From: Alphaproteobacteria bacterium
Lineage (GTDB): Bacteria > Pseudomonadota > Alphaproteobacteria > Rhodospirillales > Rhodospirillaceae
DNA: 64,000 nt
NCBI GenBank assembly: GCA_030604885.1
Contig: JAUVUZ010000016.1
Location: forward strand, 19,627 to 83,626
Direction: 5' to 3'
Shown piece by piece: positions 17,667 through 27,200 of the stretch (within the stretch, counting starts at the first letter, position 1; each line of letters starts with the position of its first letter). The position numbers and the translations under genes were made by a program. The notes below the pieces were generated by a model. The model searched no databases and was not told the origin of the DNA. It saw only the letters and a list, made by a program, of their open reading frames with translations.

Positions 17667-18445
17667 CCACCGCCGCCGCCCCGCCTCTCGACACCCCCTC
17701 CCAGCCGCCGGAACTGGCGCTGCTGGCGCGCATCGCCCCGGTTCCCGACGCGGCCGCCAAGGCCGCGTTCCTCGCCTCGCTGGAGGCGCCGCTCAAGCCG
17801 ATGGTGGTGTCGTTCCTCAACGCCCACGCCTTCAACCTCGCCGAGCGGGACGCGGGCTTCCGCGACCACCTGATGCAAGCGGACGCGCTGTTCCGCGACG
17901 GCGTCGGGGTGTCGCTGATGCTGCGCCTCCTGGGCGCGGACGCGGGCCTCAACATGAACGGCACCGACCTGATCCCGGAAATCCTGCACGCCTGCCGCGG
18001 CCGCCGCATCGCCCTGGCGGGCACCGCCGATCCGTGGCTCTCCCGCGCCGCCACCGAGTTGCGCGAGCAGGGGCAGGTGATCGTGCTGGCGATCGACGGC
18101 TTCCAGGGCCTCGCCGCCACCGTCAACCACCTGTGCGCCTGCGACGCCGACGTGTTCGTCCTGGCCATGGGCATGCCGCGCCAGGAGGAGGTGGCGGCCG
18201 AGCTGGCCGCCCGCCTCGACCGCCCGGCGGTGATCCTGAACGGCGGCGCGATCCTCGATTTCATCGCCGGGCGCTTCCCCCGCGCGCCGGAAATCTGGCG
18301 GCGGCTGCGGCTGGAATGGCTCTACCGCCTGATTCACGAACCCCGGCGGCTGTGGCGGCGCTACATCTTGGGCGGCGTCGTGTTCGCGTTCCACGGCGCG
18401 CGCCTGCGCCTGACTTACGGAAGGTTGAAGTCCCATGCCCGATAG
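17663..18445 (+). CDS. gumM: WecG/TagA/CpsF family glycosyltransferase (GT26, GumM-like)
   Basis: 260 residues. Family markers: VVSFLNAHAFNLAE, DGVGVSLMLRLLG, NMNGTDLIPEIL, AMGMPRQEEV and the C-terminal PRAPEIWRRLRLEWLYRLIHEPRRLWRRY. GT26 enzymes act at the inner face of the membrane on lipid-linked acceptors; GumM of xanthan adds the second glucose to make cellobiose-PP-undecaprenol. Given the surrounding gum-type set this is the likely role, but GT26 members also transfer ManNAc or other sugars. It overlaps the acyltransferase by 4 bp and the next gene by 11 bp. Confidence 0.78.
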   Translation: MTTAAAPPLDTPSQPPELALLARIAPVPDAAAKAAFLASLEAPLKPMVVSFLNAHAFNLAERDAGFRDHLMQADALFRDGVGVSLMLRLLGADAGLNMNGTDLIPEILHACRGRRIALAGTADPWLSRAATELREQGQVIVLAIDGFQGLAATVNHLCACDADVFVLAMGMPRQEEVAAELAARLDRPAVILNGGAILDFIAGRFPRAPEIWRRLRLEWLYRLIHEPRRLWRRYILGGVVFAFHGARLRLTYGRLKSHAR

Positions 18446-19577
18446 GATCCAGATCGTGCATCTGGTGCGGCAATACGCGCCCTCGGTGGGCGGGCTGGAA
18501 GACGCGGTGGCGAACCTCTGCAAGCATCTGGCGGACATGCCCGACCTCCGCGTGCGGGTGGTGACCCTCGACCGCCTGTTCTCCGACCCGGAGCGGGTGC
18601 TGCCGCGCGCCGCCACCGTCGACGGCATTCCGGTGGCGCGCATCCCGTGGCACGGCTCCACCCGGTATCCCCTGGCGCTGTCGGTGCTGAAGCCGCTGGA
18701 GCAGGCGGATCTCGTCCACGTCCACGCCATCGACTTCTTCTTCGACTACATGGCCTGGACCAAGCCGATCCACCGCCTGCCGCTGGTGGCCTCCACCCAC
18801 GGCGGGTTCTTCCACACCGAGTTCGCCGCCCGCGCCAAGAAGGCCTATTTCGAAACCGTCACCCGCGCCTCGTGCAAGGCCTACCACACCATCTGCGCGT
18901 CGTCGGAAAACGATGCCGCCACCTTCGGCCGGATCGCGCCGAAAAAGACCATCGCCATCGAGAACGGCGTCAACGTGACCAAGTGGGCCGACGCGGGCAG
19001 CCCCGAGGCGACGCGTACCCTGATCTTCATCGGCCGCTGGTCGTCCAACAAGCGGGTGCCGCTGTTGATCGACCTGATCGCGGCGCTGCGGGCGGGCGGG
19101 CCGGACTGGCGGCTGATCCTCGCCGGGGTGCCCGACGCCGAAACCGAGGAGAGCCTCGCCGCCCACGCGCGGGAGCGGGGCGTGGCGGCGGCGGTGGAGA
19201 TTCACGTCAAGCCCGACGACGCGGCGCTCAAGGGCTTGCTCGGCCGCGCGGGCTACATCGCCTCGGCCTCCGCCTACGAGGGCTTCGGCCTCACCATCGT
19301 CGAGGGGCTTTCCGCCGGGCTGCTGCCGGTGGTGTCGCCGCTGGCGCCGTTCGTCAAGCTGGTGGACGCGCTGGGCGACGGCGTGGTGCTCGACCCCGCC
19401 GACATGACGGCGAGCGCGGCGGCGGTGGAGGCGGCGTTCCGCCGCCACGCCGAGGATTTCCCCGCCCGCCGCGCCGCGGCGATGGCGCTGGCCGCGCGCT
19501 ACGCCTGGCCGGGGGTGGCGCAGCGGTTCCGCGAGGTTTACGACCGCGCCCTGGCGCGGCGGAGACGCGCCCGATGA
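18435..19577 (+). CDS. gumH: GumH-like GDP-mannose glycosyltransferase (GT4)
   Basis: 380 residues, GT-B fold. The N-terminal half follows Xanthomonas GumH closely in remembered motifs: HLVRQYAPSVGGLEDAV, VVTLDRLFSDP, STRYPLALSVLK, VHAIDFFFDYMAWTKP and STHGGFFHTEF. The donor domain has the EX7E motif in EGFGLTIVE. GumH transfers alpha-1,3-mannose from GDP-Man onto the lipid-linked cellobiose; the window also encodes the GDP-Man enzyme ManC. The start overlaps the GT26 gene by 11 bp and the stop overlaps the flippase gene by 4 bp. Confidence 0.87.
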   Translation: MPDRIQIVHLVRQYAPSVGGLEDAVANLCKHLADMPDLRVRVVTLDRLFSDPERVLPRAATVDGIPVARIPWHGSTRYPLALSVLKPLEQADLVHVHAIDFFFDYMAWTKPIHRLPLVASTHGGFFHTEFAARAKKAYFETVTRASCKAYHTICASSENDAATFGRIAPKKTIAIENGVNVTKWADAGSPEATRTLIFIGRWSSNKRVPLLIDLIAALRAGGPDWRLILAGVPDAETEESLAAHARERGVAAAVEIHVKPDDAALKGLLGRAGYIASASAYEGFGLTIVEGLSAGLLPVVSPLAPFVKLVDALGDGVVLDPADMTASAAAVEAAFRRHAEDFPARRAAAMALAARYAWPGVAQRFREVYDRALARRRRAR

Positions 19578-21022
19578 GTCTTCAGTCCCGGATGGCGAAG
19601 GGAGTGATGTGGTCGCTCCTGGAGAAGGGCGGGCAACAGGGCATCTCCTTTCTGGTGTTCATGGTCATCGCCCGCCTCGTCGGTCCCACCGAATACGGCC
19701 TCGCCAACGTCTGCTTCGTGTTCTTCACCATCGCCAACCTCATCATCCTCGCGGTGGTGGACGGCATCGTCAGCCTTCAGGTGGAGGACGACCGGCGGCT
19801 TTCGACGCTGTTCTGGGCGGCGATGGCCACCGGCCTCGGGTTTTCGCTGATCGCGGTGGCGGGCGCCGGGCCGATGGCGGCGGCGATGGACGAGCCGCGC
19901 ATGCGCGACCTGATCCTGTGGTTTTCGGTGATCCCGCTGCTGCTGGCGCTGGCGGCGGTGCCCTCGATGCTGGTGCTGAAGGAGCTGGACTTTCGCGTCT
20001 ACGCCCTGCGCTCGATCGCCGCGTCGCTGATCGGCGGCGCGGTGGGGATCTCGGCGGCGTTCCAGGGCATGGGCGCCTACGCGCTGATCCTCCAGCAGAT
20101 CACCCTGTTCACGGTGTCGAACATCGTGGTGTGGCTGTCGGTGCGCTGGCGCCCGCACCTGCGCTTCGACCGCGCCGCCCTCGCCGAAACCCTGCGCCCG
20201 GGCGTGCGCATGGCCGGGTCGATGATCGTCACCGTCGCCGAGCGCGAGGTGCCGCGCATCCTCATCATCGCCTTCATGGGGCCGCTGGCGCTGGGGTTCT
20301 ATTCGTTCGTGGCGCGGGTGCGCTACGCGATCCAGGACATTTTCGTCAACCCGCCGTTCTCGGTGTTCTATCCCTCCCTCGCCAAGCTCAACCACGATCG
20401 CGAGGCGCAGCGCCAGTTGCTCGGGCTGTTCGTGGTGGCGAGCGGCGTGCTGATCTTCCCCACGCTCGCCTGCGCGGCGGTGGCGGCGCCGCTCTACGTC
20501 ACCCTGTTCTTCGGCGGCAAGTGGGCCGAGGTGGTGCCGCTGTTGCAGGTGTTCATCCTGTGCGGCGCGGTGCTGCCGCTGCAATACGTGGTGCGCGAGA
20601 TGATGCGCACCCACAACCGCCTCGGCCGCTTCCTCAAGCTCCAGATCGCTTATGTGGCGGCGGTTCTGGCGGCGACGGCGGCGGCGCTGCCGTTCGGCCT
20701 GCTGGCGATGGCGGCGGCGACCCTGGCGGTGGGCGTGGTCTTCCTGCCGGTCTATTTCCGCGCCTTGCAGACGTGGGAAGGGGTGTCGCTGTGGCGGGAT
20801 CTCGGCGGCCTGTGGCGGCCGCTGGCGGCCTCGGGCGCGATGGCCGCGGCGATCGCGGGCTATGCCGCCAGCCCGTGGGCGGCGGCGGACCCGTGGTTGC
20901 GGCTGTTGCTGGCGTTGCTGGCGGGCGGGGCGGCGTTCGGCGCCGCCGGGCTGCTGCTGCTGCGCGGCGACGTGCGCCGCCTGGTGGGGTATTTCCGCCG
21001 CCGCCGGGCGGGGGAGGCTTGA
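19574..21022 (+). CDS. Polysaccharide flippase (Wzx/GumJ-like, PST family)
   Basis: 482 residues with 12-14 predicted membrane segments. Begins with the amphipathic SLQSRMAKGVMWSLLEKGGQQGISF, the usual start of MOP/PST exporters, followed by ARLVGPTEYGLANV. It would flip the undecaprenyl-linked repeat across the inner membrane. Last gene of the plus-strand operon 9854-21022; the ATG overlaps the gumH stop. A 9-bp hairpin lies at its stop, facing the convergent exosortase gene. Confidence 0.87.
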   Translation: MSLQSRMAKGVMWSLLEKGGQQGISFLVFMVIARLVGPTEYGLANVCFVFFTIANLIILAVVDGIVSLQVEDDRRLSTLFWAAMATGLGFSLIAVAGAGPMAAAMDEPRMRDLILWFSVIPLLLALAAVPSMLVLKELDFRVYALRSIAASLIGGAVGISAAFQGMGAYALILQQITLFTVSNIVVWLSVRWRPHLRFDRAALAETLRPGVRMAGSMIVTVAEREVPRILIIAFMGPLALGFYSFVARVRYAIQDIFVNPPFSVFYPSLAKLNHDREAQRQLLGLFVVASGVLIFPTLACAAVAAPLYVTLFFGGKWAEVVPLLQVFILCGAVLPLQYVVREMMRTHNRLGRFLKLQIAYVAAVLAATAAALPFGLLAMAAATLAVGVVFLPVYFRALQTWEGVSLWRDLGGLWRPLAASGAMAAAIAGYAASPWAAADPWLRLLLALLAGGAAFGAAGLLLLRGDVRRLVGYFRRRRAGEA

Positions 21023-21030
21023 GCCTCCCC
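21011..21030. terminator. Hairpin between convergent flippase and exosortase genes
   Basis: GGGGAGGCT and AGCCTCCCC pair perfectly across a two-base centre that contains part of the flippase stop codon. It sits between two genes converging within 20 bp, so it may serve both strands. No T-run follows on either side, so rho-independent action is uncertain. Confidence 0.45.
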
Positions 21031-21040
21031 TCCCGCCGCT

Positions 21041-22687
21041 TTACGGCACGTAGGCGGGCAGGCGGGCGACCTGCTCGCCGAGGAAGGCGGTGAGGCGCTT
21101 GTCGGCCTCGGCGATGTTGCCGTCCTCGGTCACCGGGGTGATCAGGCGGATCAGCGCGCCGTCGCTGCGGCGGTCGGTGAGCGAACGCTTGATCATGTTC
21201 CACTTGATCTCGCCGGTGGAGGCGAGGTCGCGCCCCTGCTCGCGATACCAGAAGTACACCAAGAGGCGGCTGTCGCCCTTCTTGATGATGCCGCGGTTGA
21301 CGGTGAGCGGCGTGCCCTGCGCCGCCGCCACCGGCATCTCCGCCCGTGACAGGTCGGAAATCTCCCACCCGGTGCCGGGCAGGCACACCAGCGGCGAGTG
21401 GGTGGAGGAGCCGGTTTCCTGGGTGGCGTAGTAGGCGATGTAAAGCCCCACCGGAACGTCCGCCGGGCCGCGCTGGTAGGTGGCGAGCAGGTAGTCGTCG
21501 AGCCGGAGCGCGCGCAGCTCCTCCGGCGTGAGGGTTTCGCGGCGGCCGGTCCACTCGCCGCCGATCATCGGCCAATCGACGAACTGGCGGCGCGGCGGCA
21601 CGTTTTCGGGGCCGGTGCCCGCGCGCAGGGCCGTGCTCTGCACCACCAACGCCAGCGCCAGGACCCCCACCAGCGGCAGCGCGACGCGCGGGCCGGGGGC
21701 GCGGCCGCCCGAGGTCATCGGCCCGTCGACCTCGACGCCGTTGAACCCGCCCGCGCCGCCGCCGCGGCGGCCGAGGCGCAACAGCCCCCAGCTCACCAGC
21801 GCGAGCACGCCGAGGCTCAGCAGGAACACCGCGAAGCCCTGCGCCCAGTGGAGGGAATCGTCGAGGGCGATCATGTAGCCCCGGTCCACCGCCCAACCCA
21901 CCGAGACGATCCGCGCCGCGTTCATCGCGATGGTGATGGGAATGGTGGCGGCGAACACCAGGATGCGGTCGCGCCAGCCGGTGTGCACCAGGAACGCCAT
22001 CATGTAGCCGAAGCTCATCAGCGGGAACAGGTAGCGCAGGCCGCTGCACGCCTCGGCCGCCTCGAGCTTGATGGTGCCGAGGTCGATGATGTTGCCGTCC
22101 TGGAACGCGGCGATGCCCATGCCCTGCAAGCCCCAGGTGCCCAGCACCGACGAGAGCAGTTGCAGCTCGGCGGTGAGGCGGGCGAACAGCGACACCGGCA
22201 GCGGCACGGTGAAGAACAGGAAGACGTAGGGCGCGAGCAGGGTGCGGAACACCCGCCAGCCGCCGACGAACAGGATCAGCCCGCCGACGGCGACGAGAAA
22301 CGCGGTGGTGGAGACCCAGTTGTTGACGATCAGGTCGCCCACCCACTTCAGCAGCACCGCGAACACCACGACCGCCGCGCCCGCCGCCGGGGCGGGGGCG
22401 ATCGCCGGGCGGTCGTGCTTGAGGCGGCCCACCGCCCACGCCACGGCGAGCGGCGGAATCAGCCAGCAGTGGCTGTATTCGTCGATGTCCCACGCCTTGA
22501 TCTGCCCGGCGAGGGTGCGGTGGAACAGCACCACCAGCGCCACGGCGGCGAGCGCCGCCAGCAGCATCGGGACCCAGTCGCGCCCCGGGGCGCCCTCCGG
22601 GTGGCCCGGCGCACCGGGAAACCTCACCACCTTACGCTCCGGCCCGTGGTCGGGGGGAGCGGCAGCCTCGCGCAACAGGATGGTCAA
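21041..22687 (-). CDS. xrtA: Exosortase A-type transpeptidase fused to EpsI domain
   Basis: 548 residues from a TTG start that overlaps the stop of the sugar transferase gene (TTGA); a later ATG at about 22567 is possible. About eight membrane segments carry the exosortase catalytic set: Cys214 in EACSGLRYL, Arg259 in NAARI and His280 in DSLHWAQG. Residues about 315-548 form an EpsI domain (WPMIGGEWTGR, YYATQETGSSTHSPLVCLPG, LVYFWYREQG). Exosortases cut and sort PEP-CTERM proteins to the envelope; EpsI is linked to exopolysaccharide production. No sorted substrate is encoded nearby. Confidence 0.88.
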   Translation of the reverse strand: MTILLREAAAPPDHGPERKVVRFPGAPGHPEGAPGRDWVPMLLAALAAVALVVLFHRTLAGQIKAWDIDEYSHCWLIPPLAVAWAVGRLKHDRPAIAPAPAAGAAVVVFAVLLKWVGDLIVNNWVSTTAFLVAVGGLILFVGGWRVFRTLLAPYVFLFFTVPLPVSLFARLTAELQLLSSVLGTWGLQGMGIAAFQDGNIIDLGTIKLEAAEACSGLRYLFPLMSFGYMMAFLVHTGWRDRILVFAATIPITIAMNAARIVSVGWAVDRGYMIALDDSLHWAQGFAVFLLSLGVLALVSWGLLRLGRRGGGAGGFNGVEVDGPMTSGGRAPGPRVALPLVGVLALALVVQSTALRAGTGPENVPPRRQFVDWPMIGGEWTGRRETLTPEELRALRLDDYLLATYQRGPADVPVGLYIAYYATQETGSSTHSPLVCLPGTGWEISDLSRAEMPVAAAQGTPLTVNRGIIKKGDSRLLVYFWYREQGRDLASTGEIKWNMIKRSLTDRRSDGALIRLITPVTEDGNIAEADKRLTAFLGEQVARLPAYVP

Positions 22688-24141
22688 TAGACGTTCTCCC
22701 CTCGGATCACTTTGGCGGTGCGGAAGAGGATTTCGATGTCGAGGAACAGCGACCAGTGTTCCATGTAGTAGAGGTCCGCCTCGACGCGGCGGCGGATCTT
22801 CTCCTCGGTGTCGGTTTCGCCGCGCCAGCCGAGCACCTGCGCCCAGCCGGTGATGCCGGGCTTGACCTTGTGGCGCGCCGCGTATTCGTGGACCACTTCC
22901 TCGAACAGGCGGCCGGCGGCCTTGGTGTTGACGGCGTGGGGGCGCGGCCCGACCAGCGACATCTCGCCCGAGATCACGTTGAACAGCTGCGGCAGCTCGT
23001 CGAGGCTGGTGCGGCGCAGGAACGCGCCGACGCGGGTGACGCGCGGGTCGCTCTTGGTGGTCTGCACGTCGCAGTCGGCGTCGGAGCGGTCGTGATACAT
23101 GGTGCGGAACTTGAACACCGAGATCAGCGAGTTGTTGTAGCCGTAGCGGTTCTGGCGGAACAGCACCGGGCCTTTGCTGTCGAGCTTGATCGCGATCGCG
23201 CAGACCGCCATCACCGGCAGCGCCACCGCCATGATGCCGAGGCCGAGGATCAGGTCCTCGGCGCGCTTCAGCAGCGCGCCCCATTCGCTGATCGGCTTGC
23301 GGTAGATGTTGTAGACCGGAATGCCGTCCACCGACGAGAAGCCGGTGTCGAGGAAATGCAGGCTGATGCCGTCGGGCGCCATCCGCACGTTGCAGGGGAT
23401 CACCTTGAGCTGTTCGAGGATGCCGAGCAGCCGCGCCTCCGCGTGCCAGGGCAGGGCGACGAGGATTTCGTCCACCCGGTGGTCGCGGGCGAAGGCGATC
23501 AGGTCGGCCACCGTGCCGGTGATCGGCAGCGATCCGACCGCCTGCTGCAGGCGCGCCTTGCGGTCGTCGAAGATGCCGATCACGCGGGTCCAGGGTTCGC
23601 GCTGCTCGCGCAGCTGCGCCAGCAGCCGCTGGCCGGATTTGCCCGCGCCCACCACCGCGATGTTGCGGGCGATGCTGCCGCGCTCGGCGGCGGAGATCAG
23701 CAGGGTGTGCACGCCGACGCGGATCAGGCACATCGTCATCGCGCCGAGGCTGACGATGTTGATCGGGCCGTCCCACGGCCAGGCGAACAGCGCGGCGAGG
23801 TCGAGCGCCCACAGCACCGCGCACTCCACCAGCGCGATGGCGAGGCCGTTGACCATGATGTAGGTGAGCTGGGAGGTGATGTTGGACAGCCGCGAGGCGC
23901 GATAGGCGCCGGAGGCGAACATCAGGTAGAGCAGGCTGCCCGCGAACAGGCCGTCGGTGATCTTCCAGACCCGTGCCGCCTCGGGCGGGGCGGCCTCGGC
24001 CTGGGTGTAGGAGAGGACGAAGAAGGCCGACATCGCCGCCAGATCGAGCAACGCCACCAGCGTGACCACGGTGGCGCTGTTGAGGCTCAGGCTGCGCTTG
24101 AAGGCTTCGGCGCGGGTCGTCTCGGTTACGATCTGATGCAT
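22684..24141 (-). CDS. Undecaprenyl-phosphate glucose phosphotransferase (WcaJ/GumD-like)
   Basis: 485 residues. Four N-terminal membrane helices, a middle Rossmann-like domain ([15 protein letters not shown]), then a membrane helix and a bacterial sugar-transferase domain with [45 protein letters not shown] and [10 protein letters not shown]. This polyisoprenyl-phosphate hexose-1-phosphate transferase starts repeat-unit synthesis by loading Glc-1-P onto undecaprenyl phosphate. It is the first gene of a two-gene minus-strand unit with the exosortase, divergent from prsT. GumD of xanthan has the same role. Confidence 0.9.
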   Translation of the reverse strand: MHQIVTETTRAEAFKRSLSLNSATVVTLVALLDLAAMSAFFVLSYTQAEAAPPEAARVWKITDGLFAGSLLYLMFASGAYRASRLSNITSQLTYIMVNGLAIALVECAVLWALDLAALFAWPWDGPINIVSLGAMTMCLIRVGVHTLLISAAERGSIARNIAVVGAGKSGQRLLAQLREQREPWTRVIGIFDDRKARLQQAVGSLPITGTVADLIAFARDHRVDEILVALPWHAEARLLGILEQLKVIPCNVRMAPDGISLHFLDTGFSSVDGIPVYNIYRKPISEWGALLKRAEDLILGLGIMAVALPVMAVCAIAIKLDSKGPVLFRQNRYGYNNSLISVFKFRTMYHDRSDADCDVQTTKSDPRVTRVGAFLRRTSLDELPQLFNVISGEMSLVGPRPHAVNTKAAGRLFEEVVHEYAARHKVKPGITGWAQVLGWRGETDTEEKIRRRVEADLYYMEHWSLFLDIEILFRTAKVIRGENVY

Positions 24142-24633
24142 GTCTCCACCGGCGTTTTCTCAGATGTCGCACGCGGATCCCGGCCCCAGGGCGGGAGACT
24201 CGCGTCGGATGCCGTCTTCGACCACTCGCATTCGAAAAGCGCGCCCGCGCGTATTCAGCGGTTCCCCCCGAGGGTCCCGTCGGTTTGCCGCAAGCTTCGA
24301 TCCGGACGAGGGGTCCGAAGCCTTGCGGGAGACGGGTCATTTCCAGAAAAAAGCCCGACCGGCCCTTGCAATTGCCGGTCAGGAGCATTCATCCAGTATA
24401 TGCGCCCGCCAAAAGGCATTTCAACCATCCCACCGTGACGGGTTCCTGACAGTGCCGATCCTTCGTTTCTCTTCCGATCGACCGATGCCGCGCCCGGAGA
24501 AGTCGCGTTTTCGCGCCTTCGCCCGGGCGCGCGCCTAGCCGCCGTTCCGGACGGCGGCCCGGCATGCGTCGCGCTCGGAGGTGCGGGGTCCGTGTGGTCT
24601 CGGTCCGTCGACGGCAATCTCGGAGCAGCGACC
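24142..24633. other. 492-bp intergenic region between wcaJ-like and prsT genes
   Basis: No convincing gene. It must hold both divergent promoters. Two hairpins are visible: GACCGGC/GCCGGTC around 24358-24381 (7-bp stem, loop CCTTGCAATT) and GCCGCCGT/ACGGCGGC at 24538-24558 (8-bp stem, 5-base loop). The AT-richer stretch around 24380-24410, containing CAGTATATG, is a promoter candidate. No GG-N10-GC sigma-54 element was found in a reading by eye, although PEP-CTERM loci are often sigma-54 dependent. Confidence 0.4.
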
Positions 24634-27021
24634 ATGAGTCTACGCAAAGCGCGGTTCCTGTTGATGGCGTTCGGCATTGCCGCGCTCGTCGCGGGATGTT
24701 CCGACCCCGACCAGCGGGCGGCGAAATACATCGAGAGCGGCATGGAGTATCTCGCCCAGGGCCAATATGAAAAGGCCCGGGTGGAATTCAAGAACGCCGG
24801 GCGGATCAAGCCCACCGATCCCGAGATCCGCTTCCGCCTCGCGCTGGTGGACGAGGCGCAGGGCAACCTGCGCGCCGCGTTCGTGGGCTTCCGCGAGGCG
24901 GAGAACCAGAACCCGCGCTTCCGCCCGGCGCTGTTGAAGCTGTCCGAATACTACATGGCGGGCGAACGCTACGGCGAGGTGGAGAAGCGCCTCGCGATCG
25001 TCGCCGAGGACGCGCCCGACGACCCGGGCCTGCACGCGATCCGCGCGGCGCTGCACCTGCGGCGCGGCCAGCACCAGGAGGCCGAGGCCGAGGCCCGCAC
25101 CGCCCTCGCCAAGGATCCGGGCCACGCCGGGGCGATCGCCGTGCTCACCGGCCTATACACCGCGATGGAACAGCCCGAGAAGGCGGTGGGCATTCTCGAG
25201 GAGGGGATCAAGCGCCACCCGCGCGACATGTCGCTGCTGCAGCTGCGCGTGACCCTCTACCGCAAGCTCGGCGACATCGACAAGGCCGCCGCCGCCTACG
25301 ACGCCCTGTTCGCGCTGCGCCCCGCCGACCCGGGCCTGCGCGCCGAGCTGGGGCGGATGCTGGTGGCCGCCAACCGCCCCGACGCGGCGGAACAGGCGCT
25401 GCGCGCCGGAATCGCCGCCCAGCCCGCCAATCAGCAGATGAAAAGCCAGCTGATCGCCTTCCTCAACGAGGTGCGCGGCACCCCGGCGGCGGAGGCCGAG
25501 GTGCGCAAGCTGATCGAGGCGGAGCCGGGCAACAACACCTACAGCTTCTGGCTGGCGGAAATCCGCTTGCGCCAGGGCGACGTGGACGGCGCGGTGGCCA
25601 CCCTCGACCGGGTGATCGCGCAGCAGAAGACCGAACCCGGCGGCCTCACCGCGCGGGCGATGCTGGCGCAGATCAATCTCGGCCGCGGCGACCGCGAAAC
25701 CGCCGAGCGCCTGGTGTCGGAAGTGCTCGCCCGCGCCCCCACCAACCCGGAGGCGCTCTACATGCGCGCCTCGCTGGCGTTCGAGCGCGGCGACAGCCAG
25801 AGCACCGTCACCGACATCCGCACCATCCTGCGCGACAACCCGCGCTCCACCCGCGTCTATCAGCTCCTCGCCGAGGCGCTGTTGCAGCAGGGGCGCCGCG
25901 ACCTCGCCATCGAAACCCTCAACCAGTTCCTCGACCTCGCCCCCGACAACCGGGTGGCGCAGGTGCGCCTGGCGCAGCTCCACCACGTCAACGGCGACAC
26001 CAACCGCGCGCTGGTGATGCTGCGCTCGGTGACCGAGGCGGAGCCGGAGTTCGCGGTGGCGTGGGAGACCCGCGCCCGGCTGGCGATCGAGATGAAGGAC
26101 TGGCAGGCCGCCGAGATGGCGATCGGCAAGCTCGGCGCACTCGAAGGCCAGGGGCGGCTCGCCCGCTATCTCGAAGGCGAGGTGCTCGCCGGAACCGGCA
26201 AGTCGGAGGAGGCGGTGAAGGTGTTCACCGAGGTGATCGACGCCGATCCCAACGACCCGGTCTCCGAGCGCGCGGTGATCGCGCTGATGCCGGTGCAGAA
26301 GAGGCTCGGCCGCACCGACGACGCCACCCGCCACCTGGAAAGCCTCAATCTCAGCAACCCGATGTCGCTGACCGTGCTGGCCGAGGCCCACGCCACCCGC
26401 GGGCGCCTCGACGCGGCGGCGGCGGCGGTGGAAAAGGCGCTGGCGCAGTCGCCGACGCGGCCGGACCCCTACATCCTGCGCGCCCGGCTCTACATCACCG
26501 AGAACCAGCGCATCCCCGCCGCCGATATCCTCCAGCGCGGCATCGGCGCGGTTCCGGCGGATTTGCAGATGCCGCTGATGCTCGCCGACCTCTATGCGCA
26601 GATGGGCCGGGTTCCCGACGCCATCGGCCTCTACGAGGCGACGCTGCAGCGCAACCCGGGGCTGGACGTGGCCGCCAACAACATGGCGCAGTTGATCGCC
26701 GACCACCAATACGGCGACCCGGCGGCCCTCGAAAAGGCGCGGCGCGTCGCCGAGCGCTTCATCCAGGCGCAGAACCCGCTGTATCAGGATACCCTGGCGT
26801 GGGTCTACGTGCGCCAGGGGCAATACGAGCAGGCGCTGCCGATCTTCGCCCGCGTCACCGCCAACGCCAACCTGCCGCGCCAGATCCACTACCACTACGG
26901 CAAGGCGCTGATGCTGGCGGGCGACAAGGCGGGCGCGAAAAAGCAGCTCGAAATCGCGGTCAAGGACGCGCGGCCGTATCCCGGACTGGACGACGCCAGG
27001 CAGTTGCTCGGCACCCTCTGA
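24634..27021 (+). CDS. prsT: PEP-CTERM/XrtA system TPR-repeat lipoprotein PrsT
   Basis: 795 residues. Lipoprotein signal with lipobox VAGC (Cys22), then tandem tetratricopeptide repeats over almost the whole length (for example AKYIESGMEYLAQGQYEKARVEF-like first repeat and repeated LxLAxLYxxMG units). It matches the PrsT proteins of exosortase A loci in length and design. It is probably anchored in the outer membrane and acts as a periplasmic scaffold for export; the exact partner is not known. ATG at 24634 preceded by GGAG; ends at a strong hairpin. Confidence 0.87.
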   Translation: MSLRKARFLLMAFGIAALVAGCSDPDQRAAKYIESGMEYLAQGQYEKARVEFKNAGRIKPTDPEIRFRLALVDEAQGNLRAAFVGFREAENQNPRFRPALLKLSEYYMAGERYGEVEKRLAIVAEDAPDDPGLHAIRAALHLRRGQHQEAEAEARTALAKDPGHAGAIAVLTGLYTAMEQPEKAVGILEEGIKRHPRDMSLLQLRVTLYRKLGDIDKAAAAYDALFALRPADPGLRAELGRMLVAANRPDAAEQALRAGIAAQPANQQMKSQLIAFLNEVRGTPAAEAEVRKLIEAEPGNNTYSFWLAEIRLRQGDVDGAVATLDRVIAQQKTEPGGLTARAMLAQINLGRGDRETAERLVSEVLARAPTNPEALYMRASLAFERGDSQSTVTDIRTILRDNPRSTRVYQLLAEALLQQGRRDLAIETLNQFLDLAPDNRVAQVRLAQLHHVNGDTNRALVMLRSVTEAEPEFAVAWETRARLAIEMKDWQAAEMAIGKLGALEGQGRLARYLEGEVLAGTGKSEEAVKVFTEVIDADPNDPVSERAVIALMPVQKRLGRTDDATRHLESLNLSNPMSLTVLAEAHATRGRLDAAAAAVEKALAQSPTRPDPYILRARLYITENQRIPAADILQRGIGAVPADLQMPLMLADLYAQMGRVPDAIGLYEATLQRNPGLDVAANNMAQLIADHQYGDPAALEKARRVAERFIQAQNPLYQDTLAWVYVRQGQYEQALPIFARVTANANLPRQIHYHYGKALMLAGDKAGAKKQLEIAVKDARPYPGLDDARQLLGTL

Positions 27022-27039
27022 GCGGCGCGGCACCACCGG

Positions 27040-27063
27040 CGGCGGGGGCTTCGGCCCCCGCCG
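27040..27063 (+). terminator. Strong hairpin after prsT
   Basis: A perfect 10-bp stem, CGGCGGGGGC against GCCCCCGCCG, closed by the very stable TTCG tetraloop, 18 bp after the prsT stop. Only a weak T-rich follow-up (TTCGCAT) is present. It separates the polysaccharide locus from the ABC-transporter operon. Confidence 0.65.
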
Positions 27064-27200
27064 TTCGCATGTCCGCGCGCGGAATGGGCGCGGGTGCCTT
27101 GCAATGTTACGCTCCGTGCATAAATCCTGACATAAAACAATGATTTGCGGCAGCGCCGCGGACGAACCGAAGCTGGAGCCACCCCGCCTGGAGGCCGCCC

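Noticed and set aside
24142..24633. A small gene upstream of prsT
   Set aside because: Short open frames exist but have no credible start with ribosome site or recognisable product; the region is better explained as divergent regulatory DNA.
5887..27021. A PEP-CTERM sorted protein within the EPS locus
   Set aside because: The C-termini of all encoded proteins were inspected; none shows the short Pro-Glu-Pro motif, hydrophobic helix and basic tail.
27064..27200. TPP or other riboswitch before the second ABC importer
   Set aside because: The CUGAGA and related core words of the thiamine riboswitch are absent in this 137-bp stretch.
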